From an uncultured Marinomonas sp. (GTDB lineage Bacteria; Pseudomonadota; Gammaproteobacteria; Pseudomonadales; Marinomonadaceae): a stretch of 33,472 bases of DNA. The translations under genes were made by a program, and so were the position numbers. Below are positions 18,089 to 27,221 of the stretch, piece after piece. The stretch lies in assembly GCA_938009755.1 (NCBI GenBank), contig CALLIL010000044.1, positions 1 to 33,472 on the forward strand, written 5' to 3'. The notes beneath the pieces are model-generated. The model ran no database searches and had not been told where the DNA came from. It was given only the letters and a program-made list of their open reading frames with translations. Position 1 is the first letter of the stretch. Each line of letters opens with the position of its first letter.

Positions 18089-19207
18089 TTACCCGCGGTA
18101 ATAGCTTTGTGCTACGAAGGGCATTTTTTCTACTGTCATTGGGAGTTTTTTCCCGCGTACTTCGGCGTAAATTTCGGTGCCGATGGCGGTGAAGTCTGAG
18201 GCGACGTAAGCCATGGCGACTGGCATGCCTTTGGAAGGGCCGAAGGTGCCGCTGGTGACAATGCCGATTTCGTTGTCATTGGCATCGAAGAGTTTGGTGT
18301 CTTCACGAACCGGCGCTTTGCTTTGTCCGACTAGGCCAATGCGTTTGCGAGTCACGTTTTTGGTGGCGATTTGCTCCAGAATTAAGTCGCTGCCAATGAA
18401 ACCACCAGCACGAATGCCATCTGCACGGCGTGCTTTGCTGATTCCCCATAATAGGTTCGCTTCCACAGGCGTTGTGGTGTCGTCTAAGTCATGTCCGTAT
18501 AAACACAACCCGCATTCTAGTCGCAATGAGTCTCGTGCGCCAAGGCCAATCCATTCCACTTCGTCGTTTGCTAGCAAAGCGGTGGCGAGTTCGTTGGCGT
18601 AGGTTGCTGGTACAGAGATTTCAAAGCCGTCTTCGCCTGTGTAGCCAGAGCGACTGACGTAGCATTCTACGCCGACGAGTTCGATTTTCTCGGCGTCCAT
18701 AAACACCATGTTTGTTACGGCAGGATTTAACTTGGCTAACACCTCGACGGATTTTGGCCCTTGAATCGCAAGAAGCGCGCGATCTTCAATGATTTCCAGC
18801 TCTACATCGGCGGGTAAGTGCGCTTGAAGGTGTGCAATGTCTTGAGTTTTGCACGCGGCATTGACGACGATAAACAAATGATCGCCAAAATTAGTAACCA
18901 TTAAATCGTCGCTGATGCCGCCTTGTTCATTGGTGAAAAAAGCGTAGCGTTGCTTGCCATTTGGTAAATCGATAATGTCGACAGGCACTAGCGCTTCTAG
19001 CGCAGCGGCGGCGTTCGCGCCTTTTAAACGCAGTTGTCCCATATGAGAAACATCAAATAATCCTGCTTCTTGGCGACAATGTAAGTGTTCTTTTTTAACA
19101 CCAAGTGCGTATTGCACCGGCATGTCATAACCCGCGAAAGGCACCATTTTTGCGCCCATTTCAATGTGCATAGCATGAAGAGGTGTAACGAGTAGTTGAT
19201 CTGACAT
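18089..19207 (-). CDS. gcvT: Glycine cleavage system T protein (aminomethyltransferase)
   Basis: This 372-residue tetrahydrofolate-dependent aminomethyltransferase takes the aminomethyl group from lipoyl-GcvH, releases NH3 and forms 5,10-methylene-THF. Typical segments are VPFAGYDMPVQY, GLFDVSHMGQLRLKG, RSGYTGEDGFEISVPA, LRLECGLCLYGHDLDD and VTSGTFGPS. AGGAAA precedes the ATG at about 8 nt. It lies 41 nt downstream of the XRE-cupin regulator on the same strand, so the two are probably cotranscribed, while gcvH and gcvP are divergent. This differs from the single gcvTHP operon of E. coli. Confidence 0.95.
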   Translation of the reverse strand: MSDQLLVTPLHAMHIEMGAKMVPFAGYDMPVQYALGVKKEHLHCRQEAGLFDVSHMGQLRLKGANAAAALEALVPVDIIDLPNGKQRYAFFTNEQGGISDDLMVTNFGDHLFIVVNAACKTQDIAHLQAHLPADVELEIIEDRALLAIQGPKSVEVLAKLNPAVTNMVFMDAEKIELVGVECYVSRSGYTGEDGFEISVPATYANELATALLANDEVEWIGLGARDSLRLECGLCLYGHDLDDTTTPVEANLLWGISKARRADGIRAGGFIGSDLILEQIATKNVTRKRIGLVGQSKAPVREDTKLFDANDNEIGIVTSGTFGPSKGMPVAMAYVASDFTAIGTEIYAEVRGKKLPMTVEKMPFVAQSYYRG

Positions 19208-19248
19208 AACGGTGTTTCCTTATGGTGTTTGTGTGTTTAGACGCATTG

Positions 19249-19875
19249 TTATGAGGCGGTTACCCAAATGATGGATGCGTCTTCTTCGCTGACTGAAATC
19301 AACATGTGTCCCATGTTGGCGTCGTAATATACGGAATCGCCTTCGCTTAAATTAACAGGCTCATAATATTCCGAGAAAAAGGTGATCTCGCCACTCAATA
19401 CCAATAAAAACTCTTCGCCGTCGTGACGAATCCAGTCGCCATAAGCATCGAAACTGCGCGCTCTGATTTGAGATTTGAACGGCATCATTTTTTTATTGGT
19501 TAATTGCGTGGCCAATAATTCGTGTTCGTAAGTGGACGTTGGGTGAGGTTTGCCCAATTCATTGCGTGTAATGTCGCGACGTCCTGTTGTGTTCATTTGT
19601 TTTGGCGCTGCGAACAACTGCGGAATATCAATTTGTAATCCGTCAGTGAGTTTTTGCATCGCTTGAAACGTTGGCGATATTTGTTCGTTTTCAATCTTCG
19701 ATAATGTTGAACGCGCTAAGCCCGTTTTCTGGCTGGCTTCTTCTAGGGTTAATCCTAATGTGGTACGGATTTCTTTTAAGCGCTCACCTAGTTTGATCGG
19801 CGCGATTTTTTGTTCGCTCTGATCGGTTGTAATGGTCATCGAAGGATAAATGTCTTGTTGCTGTTTTTCGGTCAT
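19249..19875 (-). CDS. XRE-family regulator with C-terminal cupin domain
   Basis: This 208-residue protein has an N-terminal lambda-repressor-like helix-turn-helix (about residues 30-85; LEEASQKTGLARSTLSKIEN) and a C-terminal cupin (about 135-205; GDWIRHDGEEFLLVLSGEI, then LSEGDSVYYDANMGHML). Members of this architecture (SutR-, PuuR- and PauR-like) sense small metabolites, often amino acids, amines or their derivatives. AGGAGA lies 7 nt before the ATG. Its place upstream of gcvT and divergent from gcvHP, with a perfect palindrome between, makes it the likely local regulator of the glycine cleavage genes. Glycine or a C1-derived ligand is a guess. Confidence 0.88.
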   Translation of the reverse strand: MTEKQQQDIYPSMTITTDQSEQKIAPIKLGERLKEIRTTLGLTLEEASQKTGLARSTLSKIENEQISPTFQAMQKLTDGLQIDIPQLFAAPKQMNTTGRRDITRNELGKPHPTSTYEHELLATQLTNKKMMPFKSQIRARSFDAYGDWIRHDGEEFLLVLSGEITFFSEYYEPVNLSEGDSVYYDANMGHMLISVSEEDASIIWVTAS

Positions 19876-20218
19876 TTCTATTCTCCTAATTCATACCGTC
19901 TATACTAATCGAACGCTCTAAGCAAAAGAACCAAGACCGTGAAACAAAGGTTTTAAAGCGCTCAATATCAGAGTCAGAGAGGGATTTAAAACAGCAACTT
20001 TGATGATTCTAGATAAAAAGTTTCCTTTTGGAAACTTTTTATCAACTTTTCATTAAAATTCTTCTATACTCGGCAAATAAAGGTGTTTTGCTGATGTAAG
20101 TTTGACCGATTAGTTCAGTTTTTCTGGCGGTTTACAGGCAATTGGCAGAGTAAAAAGCCTACATTCTATTATAGGAAACATGGTTTCTTATTTGATGATT
20201 ACTATTTAAGGAGTGGTT
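19876..20218. promoter_or_regulatory. Divergent control region between the XRE-cupin gene and gcvH
   Basis: This 343-bp stretch has no gene. I see the perfect palindrome at 20012-20043, a -10-like TATACT at 20065-20070, and a GAAAC-N3-GTTTC dyad at 20175-20187 close to the gcvH ribosome site. The conserved tandem-aptamer features of a glycine riboswitch are not recognisable. Confidence 0.5.
20012..20043. promoter_or_regulatory. Perfect palindrome, candidate XRE-cupin operator
   Basis: GATAAAAAGTTTCC (20012-20025), spacer TTTT, GGAAACTTTTTATC (20030-20043): 14-bp arms, no mismatch. The core GTTTCC-N4-GGAAAC resembles the TTTCC/GGAAA dyads bound by some XRE-cupin regulators. There is no gene end nearby that would call for a terminator: it lies 137 bp from one start and 176 bp from the other, between divergent genes. 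This favours an operator over a terminator. Confidence 0.65.
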
Positions 20219-20596
20219 ATGGACAAGTTATTTCAATTTACAGAATCTCATGAATGGGTGTTAGACAACGGTGATGGCACGGTCACTATGGGGATTTCGG
20301 ATCACGCTCAAGACTTGCTTGGCGATGTGGTTTTTGTTGAGTTGCCTGAAGTGGGCGACACAACAGAAGCAGGTGAGACCTTTTCACTGGTGGAATCTGT
20401 GAAAGCCGCTTCTGATCTATACGCTCCTGTTAGTGGAGAAATCGTTGAGATCAATGACGCTTTGGAAGACAGCCCAGAAATGATAAATGATTCGCCTTAT
20501 GCGGATGGCTGGATTGTTAAAATCAAATTGTCCGATGCGACTGAACTTGAGAAATTACTGTCTGTTGAAGCCTACGACGCGTTGAATGCTGAGTAA
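20219..20596 (+). CDS. gcvH: Glycine cleavage system H protein (lipoyl carrier)
   Basis: This 125-residue lipoylated shuttle protein carries the aminomethyl intermediate from GcvP to GcvT. The lipoyl-lysine is Lys62 in [22 protein letters not shown] 20219 is preceded by AAGGAG (20208-20213) at 5 nt; the upstream in-frame GTG overlaps that ribosome site and is unlikely. It is first in the gcvH-gcvP unit, with a 99-nt gap before gcvP. The long upstream region contains the candidate operator. Confidence 0.96.
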   Translation: MDKLFQFTESHEWVLDNGDGTVTMGISDHAQDLLGDVVFVELPEVGDTTEAGETFSLVESVKAASDLYAPVSGEIVEINDALEDSPEMINDSPYADGWIVKIKLSDATELEKLLSVEAYDALNAE

Positions 20597-20695
20597 GTAT
20601 TGAGGTTTTTACCTTTGACGGTGTGAAAAATCCAACCGTAAAAAAGACATTTTCCCTTTTTAGATTTTCTATTACTGCGATTGTTTAGGATAAAT

Positions 20696-23620
20696 ATGAC
20701 AACAGATACCTTGCTCGATTTATTAAGTGATCAAGAAGAATTTGCCTCTCGTCACAATGGGCCAAATGCGGCGCAAACACAAACCATGCTGGATACAATT
20801 GGCGTCAAAACATTGGACGATTTGATTGACGAAACCGTTCCCGCTGCGATTCGTTTACCAGAAAAAATGGCCTTGTCTGCTCCTCAAAGTGAGTCCGATA
20901 TGCTGGCGTCGTTAAAAACCATTGCCGAGAAAAATGTCGTCAATCGCAGTTTCATTGGTCAAGGTTATTACAACACGCTGACGCCGAACGTTATTCTTCG
21001 CAATGTGTTAGAAAACCCAGGTTGGTACACGGCGTACACACCTTATCAGCCGGAAATTTCTCAAGGCCGTTTAGAGTCATTGTTGAACTACCAACAAGCG
21101 GTCATGGACTTAACCGCAATGGATTTAGCCAACGCTTCTTTGTTGGATGAAGCCACCGCTGCCGCGGAAGCCATGACGCTATGTAAACGTGCGACGAAAA
21201 ACAAAAGCAATGCGTTTTTTGTTTGTGACGACTTACACCCACAAACCATTGATGTTATCCGCACTCGTGCAGAATACATAGGTTACGACATCATCACAGG
21301 CAGTGTGGATGAGCTAGAAAACCATGATGTGTTCGGCGCGATTCTTCAGTACCCAAGCACAACGGGGAATGTGGTAGATCTAACGGACGTTATTGAGAAA
21401 GCCCACGCCAAGAAAACCTTGGTGACTGTCGCGTCTGATTTGTTGGCGTTAACCGTATTGAAAGCGCCGGGTGAAATGGGTGCCGATGTGGTCATTGGCA
21501 GTGCGCAACGTTTTGGTGTTCCAATGGGGTTTGGTGGTCCACATGCTGGTTTTATGGCCACCCGCGATGCGTTTAAACGAACCATGCCGGGTCGTGTGAT
21601 TGGCGTATCGAAAGACAGCAAAGGCAAGCAAGCGTTGCGTATGGCGATGCAAACCCGCGAACAACACATTCGTCGCGAAAAAGCCACGTCGAACATTTGT
21701 ACCGCACAAGCTTTGTTGGCCAACATGGCGGCGTTTTATGCCTTGTATCATGGCCCAGAAGGCTTATTGAAAATCGGTCGTCGTGTACATCACTACACAG
21801 CCGTCTTGGCTGCGGCCTTGCAAAGCGAAGGTATTGAATTAGAAAACACCACTTTCTTCGATACTTTAACGCTGAACACCAAAGAACAGAGTAAAGCCAT
21901 TTATCACCGTGCTTTGTCAGAAGGCATGAACTTACGTAAGTTCGCGGTTTCTAAAAGCGCTGACAATGCCGCAACGGCGGATAATTTCCCTGTGCAGTTG
22001 GGTATTAGCTTAGACGAAACGACAACCGCAAAAGACGTTGAAGACTTGATTCTAGCGGTCACAGGCAAAGCGCTAAAAGTCACAGACTTTAGTGAAACGA
22101 TTGCGAAAGACGAGTTTGCCGCGATTCCTGTAGCGTGTCGTCGTACGTCTAAATATTTAACTCATCCGATTTTCTCTGCACATCATAGTGAAACCAATAT
22201 GATGCGTTACATGAAAAAATTGGAAAACAAAGATTACTCTTTGACGCACGGCATGATTCCGCTAGGCAGCTGTACGATGAAGCTTAATGCGGCGGCAGAA
22301 ATGCTGCCAGTGACTTGGCCAGAGTTTGGTCAAATGCACCCGTTTGCGCCAACCGAGCAAAGCTTTGGTTACCAAGAGTTGGCGGAAAAACTGAGTGCCA
22401 TGTTGTGCGAAATCACAGGCTACGACGGCATGTCATTGCAGCCTAATTCTGGTGCGCAAGGAGAGTACGCTGGTTTGATCGCGATTCAGCGTTATCACCA
22501 GCATAATGGTGATGATCATCGTAATGTGTGTTTGATTCCAAGCTCAGCGCACGGAACCAATCCTGCGTCTGCGGCTATGGTGTCCATGAAAGTTGTGGTG
22601 GTGGCGTGTGATGATCAGGGCAATATTGATCACGATGATTTGAAAGCGAAGATCGAAACGCATCGTGAAAATCTGTCTTGCATCATGATCACTTATCCTT
22701 CAACGCATGGCGTGTATGAAGAGTCGATCCAAGAAGTATGCGAATGGGTGCATGAAGCGGGCGGTCAGGTTTACCTTGATGGCGCGAACATGAATGCACA
22801 GGTTGGCATTACCTCACCTGGCTTTATTGGTTCCGATGTATCGCACCTTAACTTGCATAAAACCTTCTGTATTCCTCATGGCGGAGGTGGCCCAGGAATG
22901 GGGCCAATTGGTGTGAAAGCGCACCTTATTCCATTCCTTCCAGGTCACATTGAAGTGACTGAATCGACGGATCAAAAGCACTACGCTGTGTCTGCTGCGG
23001 AATTGGGCTCAGCGTCTATCTTGCCAATTTCATACGCTTACATTGCTATGATGGGCGAACAAGGTTTAACAGAAGCGACGAAACTTGCCATTCTAAATGC
23101 TAACTATGTCATGGAACGCTTACGTCCTCATTATCCTGTGTTGTTTATTGGTTCAAAAGGGCGAGTGGCGCACGAATGTATTATTGATATTCGTCCGCTA
23201 GAAGCCGCGTCTGGCATTTCTGGTGAAGACATTGCCAAGCGTTTGATGGACTATGGTTTCCATGCACCAACGATGTCTTTCCCTGTGGCTGGCACCTTAA
23301 TGATAGAGCCAACGGAGTCGGAAGATTTGGCCGAGTTGGATCGATTCTGTGACGCCATGATTGCGATTCGCCATGAAGCGAGCAAAGTGGAATCTGGTGA
23401 ATGGACATTAGAAGACAACCCATTAGTCAATGCGCCACACACACAAGAAGACTTGATGTCAGCAGAGTGGACACATGTCTATTCTCGTGAAGTTGCGTGC
23501 TTCCCATCTGAGTTCAGCAAAGGCGCGAAGTATTGGCCAGCGGTGAATCGAGTCGATAATGTGTTTGGTGACAGAAACCTGATCTGTTCTTGCCCAAGCA
23601 TTGAAAGCTACATGGAATAA
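20696..23620 (+). CDS. gcvP: Glycine dehydrogenase (decarboxylating), P protein
   Basis: This PLP-dependent, single-chain P protein of 974 residues decarboxylates glycine and transfers the aminomethyl group to lipoyl-GcvH. The N-terminal half ([40 protein letters not shown]) and the catalytic C-terminal half ([20 protein letters not shown]) are both present. The PLP lysine is Lys722 in [21 protein letters not shown] take ATG 20696 because AGGA (20687-20690) precedes it; the TTG at 20681 is too close to that site. It is followed by a textbook terminator. Confidence 0.97.
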   Translation: MTTDTLLDLLSDQEEFASRHNGPNAAQTQTMLDTIGVKTLDDLIDETVPAAIRLPEKMALSAPQSESDMLASLKTIAEKNVVNRSFIGQGYYNTLTPNVILRNVLENPGWYTAYTPYQPEISQGRLESLLNYQQAVMDLTAMDLANASLLDEATAAAEAMTLCKRATKNKSNAFFVCDDLHPQTIDVIRTRAEYIGYDIITGSVDELENHDVFGAILQYPSTTGNVVDLTDVIEKAHAKKTLVTVASDLLALTVLKAPGEMGADVVIGSAQRFGVPMGFGGPHAGFMATRDAFKRTMPGRVIGVSKDSKGKQALRMAMQTREQHIRREKATSNICTAQALLANMAAFYALYHGPEGLLKIGRRVHHYTAVLAAALQSEGIELENTTFFDTLTLNTKEQSKAIYHRALSEGMNLRKFAVSKSADNAATADNFPVQLGISLDETTTAKDVEDLILAVTGKALKVTDFSETIAKDEFAAIPVACRRTSKYLTHPIFSAHHSETNMMRYMKKLENKDYSLTHGMIPLGSCTMKLNAAAEMLPVTWPEFGQMHPFAPTEQSFGYQELAEKLSAMLCEITGYDGMSLQPNSGAQGEYAGLIAIQRYHQHNGDDHRNVCLIPSSAHGTNPASAAMVSMKVVVVACDDQGNIDHDDLKAKIETHRENLSCIMITYPSTHGVYEESIQEVCEWVHEAGGQVYLDGANMNAQVGITSPGFIGSDVSHLNLHKTFCIPHGGGGPGMGPIGVKAHLIPFLPGHIEVTESTDQKHYAVSAAELGSASILPISYAYIAMMGEQGLTEATKLAILNANYVMERLRPHYPVLFIGSKGRVAHECIIDIRPLEAASGISGEDIAKRLMDYGFHAPTMSFPVAGTLMIEPTESEDLAELDRFCDAMIAIRHEASKVESGEWTLEDNPLVNAPHTQEDLMSAEWTHVYSREVACFPSEFSKGAKYWPAVNRVDNVFGDRNLICSCPSIESYME

Positions 23621-23635
23621 GATTCGTTAGAAATG

Positions 23636-23680
23636 AAAAAGCCCCGATTTGACAGTGGTTCAAATCGGGGCTTTTTTATT
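23636..23680. terminator. Strong terminator after gcvP, probably bidirectional
   Basis: The arms 23636-23652 and 23660-23676 are a perfect 17-bp inverted repeat around AGCCCCGATTTGA, with a 7-nt loop, a 5-A tract on the left and six T on the right. It lies between convergent gcvP and the permease gene. Confidence 0.95.
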
Positions 23681-23721
23681 GTTGAGCGTCAACGCATCAA
23701 ATGCGTGTGATTAGTTTTTTC

Positions 23722-25062
23722 TCAGGACTCTTTTTTCTCAGGAATGATTAAGCTGAGTAAAATCGCAGTGATGCCCGCTAAGGTGATTGGACCAGAGAAC
23801 ACTTGTTTGATCAGCGGTGGCAAATGCTGAGTTGAATCTGGCACTAACGTGACACCCAATGCCAAACCAAAAGACACAGCAATGATGTAGATGGTGCGTA
23901 ATGTCATTTTCTGAGACGCTAGAATACGAACACCTGTTACCGCAATGGTTGCGAAAAGCACCAGAGTTGCACCACCCAAAACAGGTTTAGGGATGATCAA
24001 AAACGCGGAGCCAATGATCGGGAATAATCCCATCAAGAATAAAATCCCACCTGTCCACATGCCAACGTGACGGCTCGCCACACCTGTCATTTGAATCACA
24101 CCGTTGTTTTGTGAAAACGTTGTATTAGGGAAAGTGTTAAACACAGCGGCAATGGCTGAGTTTACGCCGTCACCTAAAACACCACCTTTAATGCGTTTTA
24201 AATAAACAGGGCCTTCAACTGGCTCGTTAGACACCATAGAGCTGGCAGTTAAATCACCAGAAGTTTCAATCGCAGTAACCAGATATAGGAAGGCGATAGG
24301 TAGGAATAAAGCAAAATCAAAATCTAAACCGAATTTGAATGGCAAAGGCATGGCGAAAATGTCAGCGCTGCCTAAAGAAGCGTAATTAACCAAGCCAAAG
24401 AAGCTTGCCAGAATAGTGCCTGCAATGAGGCCTATCATGATGGCAGAAATTCTAAGAGTGGCATTACCAACAAACGTCATGATCAAAATGACAGCGATAA
24501 CAAAAAGACCCAATAGTAAAAACAATGGCTCGCCTAAACGCTCACCGGCGCGTGAGCCACCAGCAAGATCTGTAAAGCCAGATTTAATCAAGCTTAAACC
24601 AATGATAGTAATCACTATACCCGTTACGGTTGGTGTGATAATGCGTTTCAACTTGTCTAGAAATTGAGACAAGACGATTTCAATAACAGAGCCCACTAAA
24701 CACAAACCAAAAATCATCGATAAGATATCTTCTGGTGTACCGCCTTTTCCTTTTACGGCAAAACCTGCCGCCAATATGGCGCCCAAGAACGCAAAGCTGG
24801 TGCCTTGAATGCTAAGCATGCCTGACCCAATTGGCCCAATTTTGCGGCATTGAATGAAGGTAGCAACACCAGAAACAAAGAATGCCATGGCGATAAGGTA
24901 AGGTATGTAACCGCCTAAACCTAAAACGCCGCCAATAATAAGAGACGGCGTTGCAATGCCTACGATAGAGGCAAATACATGTTGAATGGCGGCTAATAGG
25001 GATTTTGCTGGAGGCGGTACATCGTCCAATTGATAGACCAATGAATTAGGGTTTTCACTCAT
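23722..25062 (-). CDS. NCS2-family xanthine/purine permease (XanQ-like)
   Basis: This is a 446-residue polytopic proton-coupled nucleobase transporter. The N-terminal SLVYQLDDVPPPAKSL and the segments YLKRIKGGVLGDGVNS, VFNTFPNTTFSQNNGVIQMT and IPKPVLGGATLVLFATIAVT closely follow E. coli XanQ/XanP, including the QNNG substrate-site motif. Xanthine is therefore the likeliest substrate, with uric acid an alternative. I use ATG 25062 because GAGGAA lies 7 nt upstream; the ORF could extend five codons further. It is divergent from the dimethylglycine cluster and has its own long leader. Purine transport has no evident link to that cluster. Confidence 0.88.
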   Translation of the reverse strand: MSENPNSLVYQLDDVPPPAKSLLAAIQHVFASIVGIATPSLIIGGVLGLGGYIPYLIAMAFFVSGVATFIQCRKIGPIGSGMLSIQGTSFAFLGAILAAGFAVKGKGGTPEDILSMIFGLCLVGSVIEIVLSQFLDKLKRIITPTVTGIVITIIGLSLIKSGFTDLAGGSRAGERLGEPLFLLLGLFVIAVILIMTFVGNATLRISAIMIGLIAGTILASFFGLVNYASLGSADIFAMPLPFKFGLDFDFALFLPIAFLYLVTAIETSGDLTASSMVSNEPVEGPVYLKRIKGGVLGDGVNSAIAAVFNTFPNTTFSQNNGVIQMTGVASRHVGMWTGGILFLMGLFPIIGSAFLIIPKPVLGGATLVLFATIAVTGVRILASQKMTLRTIYIIAVSFGLALGVTLVPDSTQHLPPLIKQVFSGPITLAGITAILLSLIIPEKKES

Positions 25063-25476
25063 TTTACGGTTCCTCATAGTATGTTTCTTGGCGTTAACTT
25101 TGTTAAGTTTTTGTCATTTCTTCATAACTTTTTTTTCACAATTACATACAAGAAAAATGAAATCAACGGTTCATCTTTGTATTTTATTGAAATATTTGTT
25201 TCAAAAAATAAATGATCTTTGACGGTGCATATTTTTGGGTTTTTTCGTGTTTTTCTTGTCTAAAGACCCAAAAAAGTGCAGTGATTTTTTGGGCTTTTTA
25301 GCCATTCTAGCGGAACTGTTTTTTGTCTTTTTTATAGGGTAATTAAATACCAATGACGTAAATAGACATAAGTCGCTTTTAGTATTTGTCTAGTCGTTTA
25401 CAGCCTCTTATCTATTCAATTGAAAAATTACACTGAAATAAGCGGTGTATACCAAGAGTTTAATAAATAAGGGTGA
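25063..25476. promoter_or_regulatory. Divergent control region of permease and dgc cluster
   Basis: This 414-bp AT-rich region has no gene. It contains an imperfect inverted repeat, TGCATATTTTTGGGT (25226-25240) and ACCCAAAAAAGTGCA (25266-25280), with 13 of 15 positions matching and 25 bp between the arms. Similar A-tract/GTGC words occur upstream of ompK. Promoters must lie here for both directions, but I cannot assign -35/-10 pairs with confidence. Confidence 0.5.
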
Positions 25477-26457
25477 ATGATGAGCGCAGCAGAGTTACAT
25501 GATAAATCCATTATTATCGATGGTTTAATTTGTGCGAAATGGAATCGAGATTTATTCGAAGACATGGCCAAAGGCAAGTTAACCGCGGCAAATTGTACTG
25601 TGTCGTTTTGGGAAGACTTCAAAGGCACAGTGAAAAATGTCATTGAAATGAATCAGCTTATTGAAGCGAACAGTGATCTACTGTTAAAAGTCTACACAAC
25701 AAAAGACATTCATCGCGCCAAAGCCGAAGGCAAAACGGGTGTGATGATGGGCTTTCAAAATGCCCATGCGTTTGAAGACCAAATTGGCCATGTACAAGTC
25801 TTTAAAGATTTGGGCGTTGGCATAGTGCAAATGTGCTACAACACGCAAAACTTGGTTGGCACAGGTTGCTACGAGCGCGATGGCGGCTTGTCTGGATTTG
25901 GTCATGAAATCGTTGCAGAAATGAATCGCGTTGGCATGTTGTGTGATTTATCTCACGTTGGGCCAAACACTGCGAAAGAAGCGATCCTAGCCTCCAAACA
26001 ACCTGTTGCTTATTCCCACTGTTTACCAGCTGGTCTGAAAGAACACCCGAGAAACCGTACCGATGAAGAGCTTAAGTTCATCGCTGATAAAGGCGGCTTT
26101 GTTGGCGTCACCATGTTCGCGCCTTTCTTAAAAGCTGGCATCAACGCCACCATTGACGATTACGTGGAGGCCATTCAATACATTTACAACATAGTTGGTG
26201 AAGACGCGATTGGCATTGGCACCGACTTTACTCAAGGTCACGGTCAAGACTTCTTTGAATACCTTACTCACGACAAAGGCTATGCGCGCCGCTTAACCCG
26301 TTTTGGCGAGATCATTAATCCGCTGGGTATGCGCACAGTGGGGGATTTCCCTAACTTGACAGAAGCCTTGTTGAAACATGGTTTTAGTGATCGTCAGGTG
26401 GAGAAGATTATGGGTGAGAACTGGGTCAATCTTTTAAAAGAAGTTTGGGGTGCCTGA
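25477..26457 (+). CDS. M19 membrane-dipeptidase-like protein with half the metal site missing
   Basis: This 326-residue amidohydrolase-fold protein corresponds to the M19-like gene that precedes dgcA in Pseudomonas (PA5396 type). Conserved M19 elements are His160 in CDLSHVG, His181 in YSHCLP, the HPRNRTDEEL stretch and Asp in GIGTDFTQGHGQD. However, the family's zinc motif HxD after DG is replaced by LIC (residues 17-19), and the bridging Glu of the EGG/H motif by Gln94 in GFQNAHAFE. Only one metal site seems to remain, so ordinary dipeptidase activity is doubtful. ATG codons at 25477 and 25480 are both possible behind AAGGG. Role in dimethylglycine or betaine metabolism is inferred only from its neighbours. 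Confidence 0.82.
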   Translation: MMSAAELHDKSIIIDGLICAKWNRDLFEDMAKGKLTAANCTVSFWEDFKGTVKNVIEMNQLIEANSDLLLKVYTTKDIHRAKAEGKTGVMMGFQNAHAFEDQIGHVQVFKDLGVGIVQMCYNTQNLVGTGCYERDGGLSGFGHEIVAEMNRVGMLCDLSHVGPNTAKEAILASKQPVAYSHCLPAGLKEHPRNRTDEELKFIADKGGFVGVTMFAPFLKAGINATIDDYVEAIQYIYNIVGEDAIGIGTDFTQGHGQDFFEYLTHDKGYARRLTRFGEIINPLGMRTVGDFPNLTEALLKHGFSDRQVEKIMGENWVNLLKEVWGA

Positions 26458-26619
26458 GACGATTGCGCTCGACTAACCGTCGTTAAAAGCAAACTCAAGA
26501 TGCTCATTTATGATTTATAAACTCTGCTCTTTCGTTTGCTTTTGCCTCGGGAAGCCTTTGCTCATTGCGTCTCAGAATTGTATTTACTTTAAAAAAATTT
26601 GAAATTTAAGGAATGATTT

Positions 26620-27165
26620 ATGGGTTTTCATGCGCCAGAAATGCCAATTCTAGTCGATGATGAAACCGGTGTTTGGAATACCGATGCCTTGCCAATGCTT
26701 TATGTGCCTCGTCATTTCTTTGTGAACAATCACATGGGAATTGAAGACGAAATCGGCGCTGAGCGTTATGCCGAAATTTTGTACAAAGCCGGTTATAAAT
26801 CAGCGTATTTTTGGTGTGAACAAGAGTCAGAATGCCATGGAATTTATGGCAAAGACATTTGGGATCATTATCTAAAACGCTTATCTCAGCGCGGTTGGGG
26901 CTTTTTTATCACTGAAGAATTGGACATTGAAAAAGGCACAGCAAAAGTTCGCTTAGAAAACTCTGCTTTTGTTTATCACTACGAAAAAATCCACGGTAAA
27001 AAAGTGAATCGTAAGGTGGATTATATGTTTACTGGCTGGTTTGCTGGCGCGCTGGATCAGATCTTAGAAAGCCAAGGCTCATCTTTAAGAACCAAAGCCA
27101 CGCAAACACAAAGTGGTGCAGAAGAAGGGCATGATGTTGGGTATTTTGAGGTTCTTCCTCTTTAA
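26620..27165 (+). CDS. V4R/DUF5943-like protein of the dimethylglycine cluster
   Basis: This 181-residue soluble protein of unknown function matches in position and wording the small gene between the M19-like gene and dgcA in Pseudomonas (PA5397 type). Homologues are annotated with a DUF5943 part and a 4-vinyl-reductase-like (V4R) fold; I assign these from memory. Visible features are WCEQESECHG with two cysteines, ITEELDIEKGTAKVRLENSA, and a C-terminal EEGHDVGYFEVLPL that could hold a small ligand or metal. AAGGA lies 7 nt before the ATG. It is 162 nt downstream of the M19-like gene and is followed by a terminator-like hairpin before dgcA. Confidence 0.7.
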   Translation: MGFHAPEMPILVDDETGVWNTDALPMLYVPRHFFVNNHMGIEDEIGAERYAEILYKAGYKSAYFWCEQESECHGIYGKDIWDHYLKRLSQRGWGFFITEELDIEKGTAKVRLENSAFVYHYEKIHGKKVNRKVDYMFTGWFAGALDQILESQGSSLRTKATQTQSGAEEGHDVGYFEVLPL

Positions 27166-27221
27166 GGTTTCCTTTTTATATTGTGATTCGTTTTTCTTTT
27201 TAGATTGTAGCTAGTGAATAC

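Noticed and set aside
19876-20218. Glycine riboswitch upstream of gcvH
   Set aside because: I looked for the paired aptamer elements usual before gcv genes and could not recognise them; the obvious structure is a simple palindrome. A covariance-model search would settle it.
20597-20695. Terminator or attenuator between gcvH and gcvP
   Set aside because: TTTTTAC and GTAAAAA can pair around the gap, but the stem is interrupted and AT-only at its base, so it is too weak to call.
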